Assembly (NCBI GenBank): GCA_051656905.1
Contig: JBOFJQ010000036.1
Location: forward strand, 99,691 to 163,690
Length of the DNA stretch: 64,000 bases
From: JAGNZR01 sp051656905
GTDB lineage: Bacteria > Fusobacteriota > Fusobacteriia > Fusobacteriales > Fusobacteriaceae
Reading direction: 5' to 3'
Shown here: piece by piece, positions 1-7,606 of the stretch
How positions within the stretch are numbered: position 1 is the first letter of the stretch
Layout: each line of letters begins with the position of its first letter
Program-made: the position numbers and the translations under genes
Notes under the pieces: generated by a model
The model's database searches: none
Told to the model about the DNA's origin: nothing
Seen by the model: only the letters and a program-made list of their open reading frames with translations

Positions 1-2
1 GA

Positions 3-197
3 AATAGACTTGTAGAAGGGGAAAAATTAGAAGTAATTAATCCTCATTTTGGAATCAAAGAGATAGTTTTACCTAAAATGACTATTTTAAAGAAGGGACA
101 TGAAGAGGAGAGCACTTTTGCAAATCCTAATTCAATTGTTAGAATAAAATTAGATGAAAATTTAGAAGTTTTCGATATGATAAGAAAATTAATTTAA
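3..197 (+). CDS. Peptidase U32 family protein, C-terminal end (partial)
   Basis: Only the last 64 codons are in the window; the frame is open at the left edge and stops at TAA 195-197. The visible part has the pattern of the small C-terminal beta-barrel domain of U32 'collagenase-like' proteins: an early VEGEKLEVI stretch (a strand that follows 'EGD' in the family) and the ending ANPNSIVRIKL...VFDMIRK, matching the family's 'PNQIVRI...YDLLRK' close. U32 members of this type (YegQ/TrhP, RlhA) take part in prephenate-dependent hydroxylation of tRNA or rRNA. Which member this is cannot be told without the N-terminal catalytic domain. The next gene has its own promoter within 10 bases of this stop. 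Confidence 0.75.
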   Translation, partial: NRLVEGEKLEVINPHFGIKEIVLPKMTILKKGHEEESTFANPNSIVRIKLDENLEVFDMIRKLI

Positions 198-204
198 AAT
201 AAAA

Positions 205-233
205 TTGACATTTTCTATAGTAAAAGTTATTAT
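205..233 (+). promoter_or_regulatory. Sigma70-type promoter of the L,D-transpeptidase gene
   Basis: A perfect -35 box TTGACA at 205-210 is followed after 17 bases by TATTAT at 228-233. It lies 32 bases before the ATG at 265. Its TTG could be misread as a start codon extending the gene by 20 residues. Confidence 0.6.
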
Positions 234-264
234 AAAGAATAACAAGAGAATTAGGAGTGAGAAT

Positions 265-909
265 ATGAAAAAATTATATATTGTATTATTTTTTATGACC
301 ATTTATATAACTAATTTTTCACTGAATAACCAATACTATGATTTATATAATAATTTTAAACTGAAAGATAAAATGTCTTACTCAACTTTTGAAAAGGCAT
401 TGATAGGTTATAATAAAATACCTAAAAAAAATAAAGATATAATCGCGATAATCGATTATACAAAGCCTGCAACGGAAAAAAGATTTTTTGTTTTAGATTT
501 AAAAAATAAAAAAATTCTTTATGAAACATTGGTATCTCATGGAAAAAATAGCGGAATAAATCAGACAATTGCTTTTTCAAATGTACCTAATTCCTATCAA
601 TCAACCTTAGGATTTTTTCTGACGGATGCTACTTATAGTGGAGAATTTGGATATTCTTTAAAGCTTATAGGTTTAGAGGAAGGAATAAATTCTAACACAG
701 AAGCAAGAAAGATAGTTATTCATGGTGCAGAATATGTAAGTAATGATTTTATAAAGAAAAATGGATTTTTAGGTAGAACCTTAGGGTGTCCAGCTCTGCC
801 AAAAGAGCTTACAGAACCAATTATAGAGAAAATAAAGAATGGAACTGTTTTATTTGTAACAGGAAATGATCAAGAGTATGCAAAGAATAGTCCTATATTA
901 AAACTATAG
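265..909 (+). CDS. Secreted murein L,D-transpeptidase catalytic domain protein (YkuD_2 type)
   Basis: The 214-residue product begins with a signal peptide (charged MKK, hydrophobic core to about residue 18). The catalytic signature is clear: an IVIHGAEY segment with H153, then a LGCPALP segment with the nucleophile C175. This arrangement is that of the L,D-transpeptidase-like family of peptidoglycan enzymes, which join or trim peptide stems in the periplasm. A conserved region with DYTKPATEKRFFVLD precedes it, as in the YkuD_2 (PF13645) group rather than classical YkuD. I chose ATG 265 because AGGAG at 253-257 is well spaced from it and it opens directly into the signal peptide. A TTG 20 codons upstream falls inside the promoter. 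The gene is monocistronic, closed by a strong hairpin at 925. Exact reaction and substrate are inferred. Confidence 0.8.
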   Translation: MKKLYIVLFFMTIYITNFSLNNQYYDLYNNFKLKDKMSYSTFEKALIGYNKIPKKNKDIIAIIDYTKPATEKRFFVLDLKNKKILYETLVSHGKNSGINQTIAFSNVPNSYQSTLGFFLTDATYSGEFGYSLKLIGLEEGINSNTEARKIVIHGAEYVSNDFIKKNGFLGRTLGCPALPKELTEPIIEKIKNGTVLFVTGNDQEYAKNSPILKL

Positions 910-924
910 AATTATTAATAATTT

Positions 925-952
925 AGAGACAGAAAATTCTGTCTCTTTTTTT
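925..952 (+). terminator. Rho-independent terminator of the L,D-transpeptidase gene
   Basis: AGAGACAGAA is followed by its inverted copy TTCTGTCTCT (925-946) and a run of T to about 952, 15 bases after the stop codon. Confidence 0.85.
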
Positions 953-1000
953 ATAAATTAAGTATAGAATAGATAGTAAAAAATGATGAAAATGATAATA

Positions 1001-1037
1001 GAAAAAAGAGAGTTAAGAAATAAATCTTAACTCTCTT
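1001..1037 (-). terminator. Rho-independent terminator of fabG
   Basis: Arms at 1006-1018 and 1025-1037 are a perfect 13-bp inverted repeat (AAGAGAGTTAAGA) with a 6-base loop. Read on the - strand it ends in a T run over 1002-1007. It lies 35 bases past the fabG stop. Confidence 0.85.
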
Positions 1038-1072
1038 CATTATATATTTGAATTAAATGTTTGTAGTAATAA

Positions 1073-1792
1073 TTAGATTACAAGTCCACCAGTAACAGCG
1101 ATTGTTTCTCCAGTGATGAAAGAAGCTTCATCAGATGCTAAGAATAATATTGCGTTTGCGATATCTTCAGGCATACCCATTTTTCCTAATGGAGTTGCAG
1201 ATTTCATACCTTCGATAACTTTTTCAGGTAAGTTCTCAGTCATTGGAGTTACGATAAATCCAGGTGCTACACAGTTAGCTCTAACTCCTTTTCTTCCTAA
1301 TTCTTTAGCCCAAGTTTTAGTCATAGTTATAACTCCACCTTTTGTTGCAGCGTAGTTAGTTTGACCAATGTTTCCATATAATCCAACTACAGATGATAAA
1401 GTTACGATTGAACCAGATTTGTTTTTAGACATTACTGGAGCTACTGCTTGAGTCATGTTAAATACACCTTTTAAGTTTACATCAATAACTGCATCCCATT
1501 GATCTTCGCTCATTCTTATTAATAAAGAATCTTTAGTTATTCCAGCATTGTTTACTAGAATATCAATTCTTCCAAATTCTTCTTGTAATTTTGCAACTAA
1601 AGCTGCAATTCCAGCTCTGTCAGTTACATTTAAAATTTCATGTCTTACGTTAGCTTGCTCATAAACAGCTTCTCCCATATCACAAGAAATTACCATTTGT
1701 GCTCCTTCATTTGCTAATCTCTCAACTATTGCTCTTCCTATTCCTCTAGCGCTTCCTGTAACTAAAGCGATTTTTCCTGCTACTCTATTCAT
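1073..1792 (-). CDS. fabG: 3-oxoacyl-[acyl-carrier-protein] reductase
   Basis: FabG reduces 3-oxoacyl-ACP to 3-hydroxyacyl-ACP with NADPH in the type II fatty acid synthesis cycle. The 239-residue protein is a classical short-chain dehydrogenase: nucleotide-binding TGSARGIG at 12-19, NNAG at 81-84, catalytic N106, S134, Y147 and K151 (YAATK), and the PG motif at 177-178. Length and the SSVVG...NYAATKGG context match FabG closely. The start is supported by a TAGGAGG ribosome binding site on the - strand (about 1803-1808). It stands alone here, not inside a fab cluster, so a broader short-chain reductase role is possible but less likely. Confidence 0.88.
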   Translation of the reverse strand: MNRVAGKIALVTGSARGIGRAIVERLANEGAQMVISCDMGEAVYEQANVRHEILNVTDRAGIAALVAKLQEEFGRIDILVNNAGITKDSLLIRMSEDQWDAVIDVNLKGVFNMTQAVAPVMSKNKSGSIVTLSSVVGLYGNIGQTNYAATKGGVITMTKTWAKELGRKGVRANCVAPGFIVTPMTENLPEKVIEGMKSATPLGKMGMPEDIANAILFLASDEASFITGETIAVTGGLVI

Positions 1793-1958
1793 AATAATAA
1801 TAACCTCCTAAAATTTAATGTTGCTTTTTAGATTATACTTTTTTTTTTAATAAATTTCAATATAAAAATTTTCCGGTAAAAATAAATTAAAAATAGAAAA
1901 AATGGGAAAAATAAGGTAGAATATAAGAAAGTGATAATATTTAAAAGGAAGTTAATGG

Positions 1959-2411
1959 ATGAAAAAGATTGTAGTGTGTATTTTTTTATTAATATACAGT
2001 TTAGGTTTCTCAGCTCCTCAAGGGGAAGCTTCTGAGTATATTGAATACCATTCTAATGGTGTTGTAAAATTAAAAGGAAGTTATCTTCAAGACAAAAAAA
2101 TAGGATTTTGGAATTTATACAGAGAGGATGGTAGTCAAAAAACAGAATTTTCATATATTGACGGGGACGATTTTTTTGGTGTTAATACATATGATAAAAA
2201 AGGGATACTAAGAAGTAGTGGTTTTGTTAAAAATTTAAAGCAAGATGGTGAATGGTTTTTTTATGATATTGAGGGAAAATTAATATTAAAAATTAATTTT
2301 AAAGATGGGCTTAAAGATGGATTGTTTATTGCTTATTCTGAAAACAAGGCACCAATAATTGTAGGATTCTTCAAAGATGATAATTTAGAGGATATCCGTT
2401 CTATCAAATAA
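1959..2411 (+). CDS. Secreted MORN-repeat (YwqK-like) protein
   Basis: A 150-residue protein with a signal peptide (MKKIVVCIFLLIYSLGFSA) followed by about four MORN-type units: YIEYHSNGVVKLKGSY, KIGFWNLYREDGSQK, KQDGEWFFYDIEGKL and LKDGLFIAYSE. Such YwqK/MORN_2 proteins are abundant in fusobacteria. Their function is largely unknown, and the 'antitoxin' label used in databases comes from one Bacillus member. AAGGAAG upstream of ATG 1959 serves as the ribosome binding site. The gene is transcribed alone and shares a convergent terminator with hcp. A periplasmic or surface location is inferred from the signal peptide. Confidence 0.7.
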   Translation: MKKIVVCIFLLIYSLGFSAPQGEASEYIEYHSNGVVKLKGSYLQDKKIGFWNLYREDGSQKTEFSYIDGDDFFGVNTYDKKGILRSSGFVKNLKQDGEWFFYDIEGKLILKINFKDGLKDGLFIAYSENKAPIIVGFFKDDNLEDIRSIK

Positions 2412-2439
2412 TATAAATCTAAGCATTGAAATCATATAA

Positions 2440-2467
2440 AAAGAGAGTCTAATTAAAGACTCTCTTT
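2440..2467. terminator. Bidirectional terminator between MORN gene and hcp
   Basis: AAAGAGAGTCT (2440-2450) and AGACTCTCTTT (2457-2467) are perfect inverted arms with a 6-base loop. A/T runs on both sides let it serve the converging genes. Confidence 0.8.
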
Positions 2468-2470
2468 ATT

Positions 2471-2516
2471 TAATTACTATAACTAATTACTATAACTAAT
2501 TACTATAACTAATTAC
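2471..2516. repeat. Three-and-a-half tandem copies of a 13-bp unit
   Basis: TAATTACTATAAC is repeated perfectly at 2471, 2484 and 2497, with a partial fourth copy that runs into the hcp stop codon (2513-2515 on the - strand). Confidence 0.9.
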
Positions 2517-4192
2517 TTTAAGTTCCATTTTGCTAAATCTTTTTCTACTGTTTCTATTCCAGCAATTCCAAAATTGTCTACTAAAACTTTAACAATATTT
2601 GGTGATAAGAAAGCAGGAAGTGTAGGTCCAAGATGTATATTTTTTACACCTAGAGATAATAAAGCTAGAAGAACTATAACAGCTTTTTGTTCATACCAAG
2701 CAATATTATAAATAATAGGAAGTTTATTAATGTCGTCAAGACCAAAAGCTTTTTGCAATGTCATTGCAATAACTGCAAGTGAGTAAGAATCATTACACTG
2801 TCCAGCATCTAAAACTCTAGGGATTCCATTAATATCTCCTAAATTTAATTTGTTATATCTGTATTTTGCACAACCTGCAGTTAATATAACAGTATCATGA
2901 GGTAAAGCTTCTGCAAATTCAGTATAATAATTTCTGTCTGCATTTCTTCCGTCACATCCAGCCATAACTACGAATTTCTTAATTGCTCCAGATTTAACAG
3001 CCTCTATAACCTTATCAGCAAGGGCTATTACTTGATTGTGAGCAAAGCCTCCTATAATCTCTCCAGATTCTATCTCTGTAGGTGCAGGGCAAGTTTTAGC
3101 AAGTGAGATAATCTCAGAGAAATCTTTTTGACCATTATGCATAAGTGGAACTCTCTTCCATCCAGGGTACCCAGCAGCGTTAGTAGTGAATACTTTATTT
3201 TGGTATGAAGCATTAGGTGATGGTGGAACTATACAGTTAGTTGTAAATAAAATAGGTCCATTAAAAGAGGCAAACTCTTCTTTTTGATGCCACCAAGAAC
3301 CACCATAGTTTCCAACAAAGTGAGGGTGCTTTTTAAGTTCAGGGTAATAGTGTCCAGGTAACATTTCTGAGTGAGTATAAACATCTACTCCAGTACCTTC
3401 AGTTTGCTCTAAAAGTTGTTTTAAATCCCATAAATCATGACCTGAAATTAAAATTCCTGGATTCTTACCAACACCTAATTTTACCTTAGTAACCTCAGGG
3501 TTACCAAATGCTGAAGTATTTGCTGAATCAAGAAGTGCCATAGCTTTAACTCCAAACTCTCCACATTTTAAGACAAATGCTGTTAATTCAGCAGCAGATA
3601 GAGAATCATTTTCAGTAGCAAGTAATGCTTCTTCTATAAAAGCAAAAAGAGAAGAATCAGTTTTCCCAAGATTAAATGCGTGTTCAGTATAAGCCGCCAG
3701 ACCTTTTAATCCAAAAAGAATAAGTGATCTTAAAGATCTAACATCTTCATTTTCAGTAGAAAGAGTCCCGACAGATTTTGATATAATTAAAAATTCATCT
3801 TTTGTTGTTGCATTCCATGTTGTATATTTTTTATTTTCATGTTGAGCTAATAAAGTTGCATTATTTTCTACTAATTTATTTTTTATTTTTTTTCTTAGTT
3901 CTAAACCTTTTTTTATTTCATCTAAAATCATGTCATCATCAAAATTAGCATTTGTAATTGTAATGAATAATGAGTTCATTAGGTAAAGATTAACATCATT
4001 ACATACAGTACATTCATTTTTTTCATTTGAATTAAAAAATGCTCTAGCTTGAGAACTATAAGCTGCTACTCCTTTCGCTGTATAGATTAATAAATCTTGT
4101 AAGTCTGAAGTTTCAGCTTTTTTTCCACAAGCCCCTGTAGAAAGGTTACAACCTTGATTTTTAATAGTTTCTTGGCATTGATAGCAAAACAT
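2513..4192 (-). CDS. hcp: Hybrid cluster protein / hydroxylamine reductase
   Basis: Hcp is an iron-sulfur-oxygen cluster enzyme of anaerobes. It reduces hydroxylamine in vitro and is regarded as a nitric oxide reductase or nitrosylase in vivo. The 559-residue protein starts MFCYQCQET with the N-terminal cluster cysteines C3, C6, C15 and C22. It carries later hybrid-cluster segments such as GHDLWDL, VTTNC-like LFTTNCIVPP, AGCDGRN, LTAGCAKYRYN and DAGQCNDSYS. I set the start at 4192 rather than 37 codons further upstream. The AGGAGGT site at 4200-4206 fits only this ATG, and the upstream extension is hydrophobic and unrelated to the family. The divergent neighbour is a Crp-type regulator, the usual arrangement for HcpR control. 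Confidence 0.93.
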   Translation of the reverse strand: MFCYQCQETIKNQGCNLSTGACGKKAETSDLQDLLIYTAKGVAAYSSQARAFFNSNEKNECTVCNDVNLYLMNSLFITITNANFDDDMILDEIKKGLELRKKIKNKLVENNATLLAQHENKKYTTWNATTKDEFLIISKSVGTLSTENEDVRSLRSLILFGLKGLAAYTEHAFNLGKTDSSLFAFIEEALLATENDSLSAAELTAFVLKCGEFGVKAMALLDSANTSAFGNPEVTKVKLGVGKNPGILISGHDLWDLKQLLEQTEGTGVDVYTHSEMLPGHYYPELKKHPHFVGNYGGSWWHQKEEFASFNGPILFTTNCIVPPSPNASYQNKVFTTNAAGYPGWKRVPLMHNGQKDFSEIISLAKTCPAPTEIESGEIIGGFAHNQVIALADKVIEAVKSGAIKKFVVMAGCDGRNADRNYYTEFAEALPHDTVILTAGCAKYRYNKLNLGDINGIPRVLDAGQCNDSYSLAVIAMTLQKAFGLDDINKLPIIYNIAWYEQKAVIVLLALLSLGVKNIHLGPTLPAFLSPNIVKVLVDNFGIAGIETVEKDLAKWNLK

Positions 4193-4342
4193 TTTGATAC
4201 CTCCTGTTATTTTAAAAAATTTTTTATAATATTCTAATAAATTTTTCAATATAATACTGATAAAAACATTTAAATATATATACAAGAAAAAAATAGAAAT
4301 CATTTTTTTAATATATAAAAACTTATATTGAATATTTATGTG

Positions 4343-4371
4343 TTGATATTATGTGATAAGTATAATATAAT
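4343..4371 (+). promoter_or_regulatory. Promoter of the Crp-type regulator, overlapping a candidate hcp promoter
   Basis: TTGATA (4343-4348), a 17-base spacer and TATAAT (4366-4371) make a strong + strand promoter. Within it, the - strand reads TATACT at 4364-4359, a candidate -10 for hcp pointing the other way. Confidence 0.6.
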
Positions 4372-4385
4372 TAAGAGCAAAGGGA

Positions 4386-4401
4386 TGTTGCAAAAGCAAC
4401 A
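4386..4401. promoter_or_regulatory. Palindromic operator, candidate HcpR site
   Basis: TGTTGCAAAAGCAACA is a perfect 6-4-6 inverted repeat, the geometry of Crp/Fnr-family sites. It lies just downstream of the regulator's expected transcription start. Its centre (4393.5) is 41.5 bases upstream of the hcp start predicted from TATACT 4364-4359. It could therefore activate hcp and repress its own regulator. Confidence 0.6.
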
Positions 4402-4413
4402 AAAGGAGAAAAG

Positions 4414-5082
4414 ATGAAAATTTATTTAAATCTTTTAAAAAAGATTCCTCTTTTTGAAGGAGTTCCAGAGAATCAAATTGAAGGAGTTTTAAGTTGTTTT
4501 AATGCTACAATAAAAAAATATAAAGCCAATGATATTATTTGGGAAATGGATGATAAAATTTCAACAGTAGGGATAGTCTTAAAAGGAAAGATATATATAG
4601 CTAAAGATGATTATTTAGGTGTAAGAAATATAATAACAGAATTCTCTCAGGGGGATTTATTTGGAGAAGTATTTCTTAGTGCTGGTATTGAGAGAAGTCC
4701 AGTTACTGTTTTTTCAGAGACCGATTCAGATATACTTTTTATAAAATACGATAATATAGTGCAAACATGTCCATCAGCTTGTAATTATCATATAACTTTA
4801 GTGAAAAATATGTTAAAATTATTATCTAAGAGAACTCTTTTATTAAATGAAAAAATAGAAATTTTAGGAAAGAGAAGTATAAGAGAAAAAATAATATGTT
4901 ACTTAAATGCACAAATGAGTAAAACAAGAAAAGATGAAGTAGTAATTAATTTTTCTAGACAAGAGTTTGCAGATTTTTTATGTGTTGATAGAAGTTCCCT
5001 AAGTAGAGAGTTATCAAAAATGCAAAAAGATGATTTAATAGAAATAAATGGTAAAAAGATAAAAGTAATTGATACTTTATAA
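4414..5082 (+). CDS. Crp/Fnr-family regulator, probable HcpR
   Basis: The 222-residue protein has a cyclic-nucleotide-binding-like sensor domain (about 8-120, with GDLFGEVFL), a long dimer helix (about 125-150), and a C-terminal winged helix. The recognition helix reads FADFLCVDRSSLSREL. It has no Fnr-type N-terminal cysteine cluster; cysteines occur at SCF, TCPSACN and FLC. In Desulfovibrio, clostridia and fusobacteria the Crp/Fnr protein divergent from hcp is HcpR, a nitrosative stress activator, and the position here supports that. AAAGGAG precedes the ATG. It is a single gene; the mscS gene follows after 27 bases and may be read through. Confidence 0.8.
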   Translation: MKIYLNLLKKIPLFEGVPENQIEGVLSCFNATIKKYKANDIIWEMDDKISTVGIVLKGKIYIAKDDYLGVRNIITEFSQGDLFGEVFLSAGIERSPVTVFSETDSDILFIKYDNIVQTCPSACNYHITLVKNMLKLLSKRTLLLNEKIEILGKRSIREKIICYLNAQMSKTRKDEVVINFSRQEFADFLCVDRSSLSRELSKMQKDDLIEINGKKIKVIDTL

Positions 5083-5109
5083 GATTAAGTTCAAGGAGAG
5101 TGTGTAACT

Positions 5110-6090
5110 ATGAGAAAATCTATATATGGTCTGATTTTATTGTTATCTACTAAAGTGATGCTAGCATCAGATGGTGTAGTTGAGACTATGAGTAAAAATG
5201 CCAATGAAAGGATTGAATCAGGGATAAAGCCAGGTTTGTTATATGAAGTTTTTTCATTTTTAGAATCAAAGGATCTAAAGATTTTAATAAAAGATTTTGT
5301 TTCTGTGGCTCTATTTAGAATAGCTTCAATTATAGTTTTAATCTTTATTGGAAAAAGAGTCATAAGAATTACTTCAAATTTATTGATTAGATTAGAACAA
5401 ATCAAAAAAATAGAAAAATCATTAATAGTATTTATCGTTTCAGTGTACAAAGTCTTATCTTATTTAATATTGATATCTATAGCATTTAGGATACTGGGAA
5501 TAAACGAAGCTTCTTTGGCAACTATATTAGGGGCAGCTGGAGTAGGAATAGGTTTTGCAGCTAAAGATATTTTAGGAAATTTTGCAGGTGGTTTAATTAT
5601 TTTAATGTTTAAACCCTATAAAATTAGTGATTTTATAGATATTGACGGTAAAAATGGTGAGGTTCAAGGAATATCAATTTTTGCAACAGAGATGAATACT
5701 GTGGATAATAAAAAAATAATAGTTCCTAATGGGAAAATAATAACAACTAGCATAATAAATTATACAGCTAATAAAGTAAGAAGAGTAGAGATAGAGTTTG
5801 GAATAAGTTATAAAAGTGATTTTAGAAAGGCGATAAAACTTTTAAGTGAAATATCTTCAAATCATGATAAGGTTTTACAACAGATAGAAAAAACAATAAG
5901 AGTAAAGTCACTTTCAGATAGTTCAGTAATTATTTTATATAGAATTTGGTGCAAAAAAGAAGATTATTGGGATGTATATTATGATTCAATAGAGTTAGCT
6001 AAAGATATGTTTGAGAGGGAAGGTATTGAAATTCCATTCCCACAAATGGATGTTCATTTAAAAAGGGAAGAGAGCAAAGATATAGAATAG
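5110..6090 (+). CDS. Small-conductance mechanosensitive ion channel, MscS family
   Basis: MscS channels open under membrane tension and release solutes on osmotic downshock. The 326-residue protein has a probable signal peptide or first membrane segment (1-20), hydrophobic segments at about 62-82 and 104-128, and the pore-lining TM3 at 133-167. TM3 has the diagnostic Gly/Ala pattern (GAAGVGIGFAAKDILGNFAGG). The soluble beta domain follows (DFIDIDGKNGEVQGI) and the C-terminal alpha/beta domain ends near 315. Length is close to E. coli MscS plus a short N-terminal addition. AAGGAG at about 5092-5097 lies somewhat far (12 bases) from the ATG. Confidence 0.9.
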   Translation: MRKSIYGLILLLSTKVMLASDGVVETMSKNANERIESGIKPGLLYEVFSFLESKDLKILIKDFVSVALFRIASIIVLIFIGKRVIRITSNLLIRLEQIKKIEKSLIVFIVSVYKVLSYLILISIAFRILGINEASLATILGAAGVGIGFAAKDILGNFAGGLIILMFKPYKISDFIDIDGKNGEVQGISIFATEMNTVDNKKIIVPNGKIITTSIINYTANKVRRVEIEFGISYKSDFRKAIKLLSEISSNHDKVLQQIEKTIRVKSLSDSSVIILYRIWCKKEDYWDVYYDSIELAKDMFEREGIEIPFPQMDVHLKREESKDIE

Positions 6091-6123
6091 TTACTAAAAT
6101 TATTGAAAACAGGGGTGTAGAGT

Positions 6124-7074
6124 ATGCATTATGTTGCAGGGGTAGATTTGGGAGGAACAAATTCAAAAATAGGGATATTGAATGAAAATGGAGATTTGCT
6201 AAAAAGCATCTCAATAAAGACTCTTTCAGATGAAGGTGTTGAAAAATGTTTAACTAGAATTTGGAATACAATAGAAGGGTTAGCCCATGAACTGTGTATT
6301 CCAGTAGATAGTATAGAAGGAATAGGGATAGGAATACCAGGACCTGTATCGCAACAAGAAATAGTTGGGTTCTTTGCAAATTTTCCTTGGGAGAAAAAAA
6401 TTAATGTAAGCAAAATTATGCAAAGAATATCAGGTAAAAAAAATGTGAAGGTAGACAATGATGTTAACGTAATAGCTTTAGGAGAAGCCAAGTATGGTGC
6501 TGGAAGAGAAACCTTATCAAGTGTAACAGTAGCTTTAGGAACAGGGATAGGAGGTGGAATTTACGTTGCAGGAAAGCTTATTTCTGGATTTACAGGTGCA
6601 GGGGGAGAAATAGGACACACAAAGGTTGAAAAGGATGGAAAGCTTTGTGGATGCGGTCAAAAAGGGTGCTTTGAAGCTTATGCATCAGCAACGGGATTAG
6701 TAAGAGAGTGTATATCTAGACTTACAGTAAATAAAAATAATGAAGTTTATAATTCTGTTAAGGGAAAACTAGACGAAATTGAAGCAAAAACAATTTTTGA
6801 TGCTGCAAAGATGGGAGATAAGTTTGCTTTAGAGTTAGTAGATTATGAAGCTGAATACTTAGCGTTAGGGTTGGCTAATATTTTGAATATTATTAATCCA
6901 GAAGTACTAATTTTAGGTGGAGGAGTTGCCTTAGCAGGTGATATACTATTAGATGCAGTAAAAGAAAAATTAAAAAAATATGCTTTGCCAATTACTTTAG
7001 AAGGGTTAAAAATTAAGTTGGCAGAGTTAGGAAATGATGCTGGAGTAAAAGGTGCATCAGCATTGGTACTCTAA
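6124..7074 (+). CDS. glcK: ROK-family glucokinase
   Basis: ROK sugar kinases phosphorylate glucose or related sugars with ATP at the entry of glycolysis. The 316-residue protein shows the phosphate loop DLGGTNSK (8-15), catalytic DNDVN (centred near 110), the GTGIGGG motif, and the ROK zinc site: H165 in EIGH plus C175, C177 and C182 in CGCGQKGC. The C-terminal LILGGGVA is also typical. Sugar specificity cannot be read with certainty; the sequence resembles Gram-positive glucokinases, but ManNAc or fructose kinase activity is possible. It may share a transcript with the downstream DUF1456 and rmlD-like genes, as gaps are short and no terminator is seen. Confidence 0.85.
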   Translation: MHYVAGVDLGGTNSKIGILNENGDLLKSISIKTLSDEGVEKCLTRIWNTIEGLAHELCIPVDSIEGIGIGIPGPVSQQEIVGFFANFPWEKKINVSKIMQRISGKKNVKVDNDVNVIALGEAKYGAGRETLSSVTVALGTGIGGGIYVAGKLISGFTGAGGEIGHTKVEKDGKLCGCGQKGCFEAYASATGLVRECISRLTVNKNNEVYNSVKGKLDEIEAKTIFDAAKMGDKFALELVDYEAEYLALGLANILNIINPEVLILGGGVALAGDILLDAVKEKLKKYALPITLEGLKIKLAELGNDAGVKGASALVL

Positions 7075-7108
7075 TAAAAAATACTATAAGAAAAAAGGAA
7101 GGTAACAA

Positions 7109-7606
7109 ATGAATAATAACGACATTTTAAGAAGATTAAGATATGCACTAGATATAAGTGATGTAAACATGGTAAAAATATTTGAATTAGGAGATTATCA
7201 AATAGATATACCAGGAGTAAAATCTATTTTAAAGAAAGAGATAGAAGATGGTTATGTAACTTTAAAAAATGAGGAATTAAAGAAATTTTTAGATGGTTTT
7301 GTTATTTTCAAAAGAGGAAAATTAGAATTAAAACCAGGACAAAATGCACCAGTAGAAGAGGCGTTTAATCCTAAGAAAAATAGTAATAACAATAACATTA
7401 TCTTAAAAAAATTAAGAATAGCTTTAGAATATAAGAGTGATGATATGCTAAAAGTATTTAAATTAGGTGGAGTAGAAATATCTGAGCATGAACTTTCTGC
7501 ATTATTTAGAAAAAGAGACAACAAGAACTATAAAGAGTGTGGTGACAAGTTCATTAGAGTATTCTTAAAAGGGTTAGTAACTCTTTATAGAGGAGAAAGA
7601 GACTAA
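7109..7606 (+). CDS. DUF1456 family protein (YehS-like)
   Basis: A 165-residue protein made of two homologous halves: ILRRLRYALDISDVNMVKIFELG (residues 5-27) and ILKKLRIALEYKSDDMLKVFKLG (about 98-120). Each half is followed by a short acidic/basic helix and a FLDGFVIFKRG or FLKGLVTLYRG segment. This duplicated layout is that of DUF1456 proteins such as E. coli YehS, whose function is not known. A polar Asn-rich linker (SNNNN) joins the halves. GGAAGG precedes the ATG. The stop overlaps the start of the next gene by one base (TAATG), suggesting translational coupling. Confidence 0.8.
   Translation: MNNNDILRRLRYALDISDVNMVKIFELGDYQIDIPGVKSILKKEIEDGYVTLKNEELKKFLDGFVIFKRGKLELKPGQNAPVEEAFNPKKNSNNNNIILKKLRIALEYKSDDMLKVFKLGGVEISEHELSALFRKRDNKNYKECGDKFIRVFLKGLVTLYRGERD

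Noticed and set aside
205..264. TTG-started N-terminal extension of the L,D-transpeptidase
   Set aside because: The TTG is part of a perfect -35 box, and the ATG at 265 has a good AGGAG and opens the signal peptide.
4193..4303. 37-codon N-terminal extension of hcp
   Set aside because: Hcp proteins begin at the cysteine motif; AGGAGGT fits ATG 4192, and the extension is hydrophobic and unrelated.
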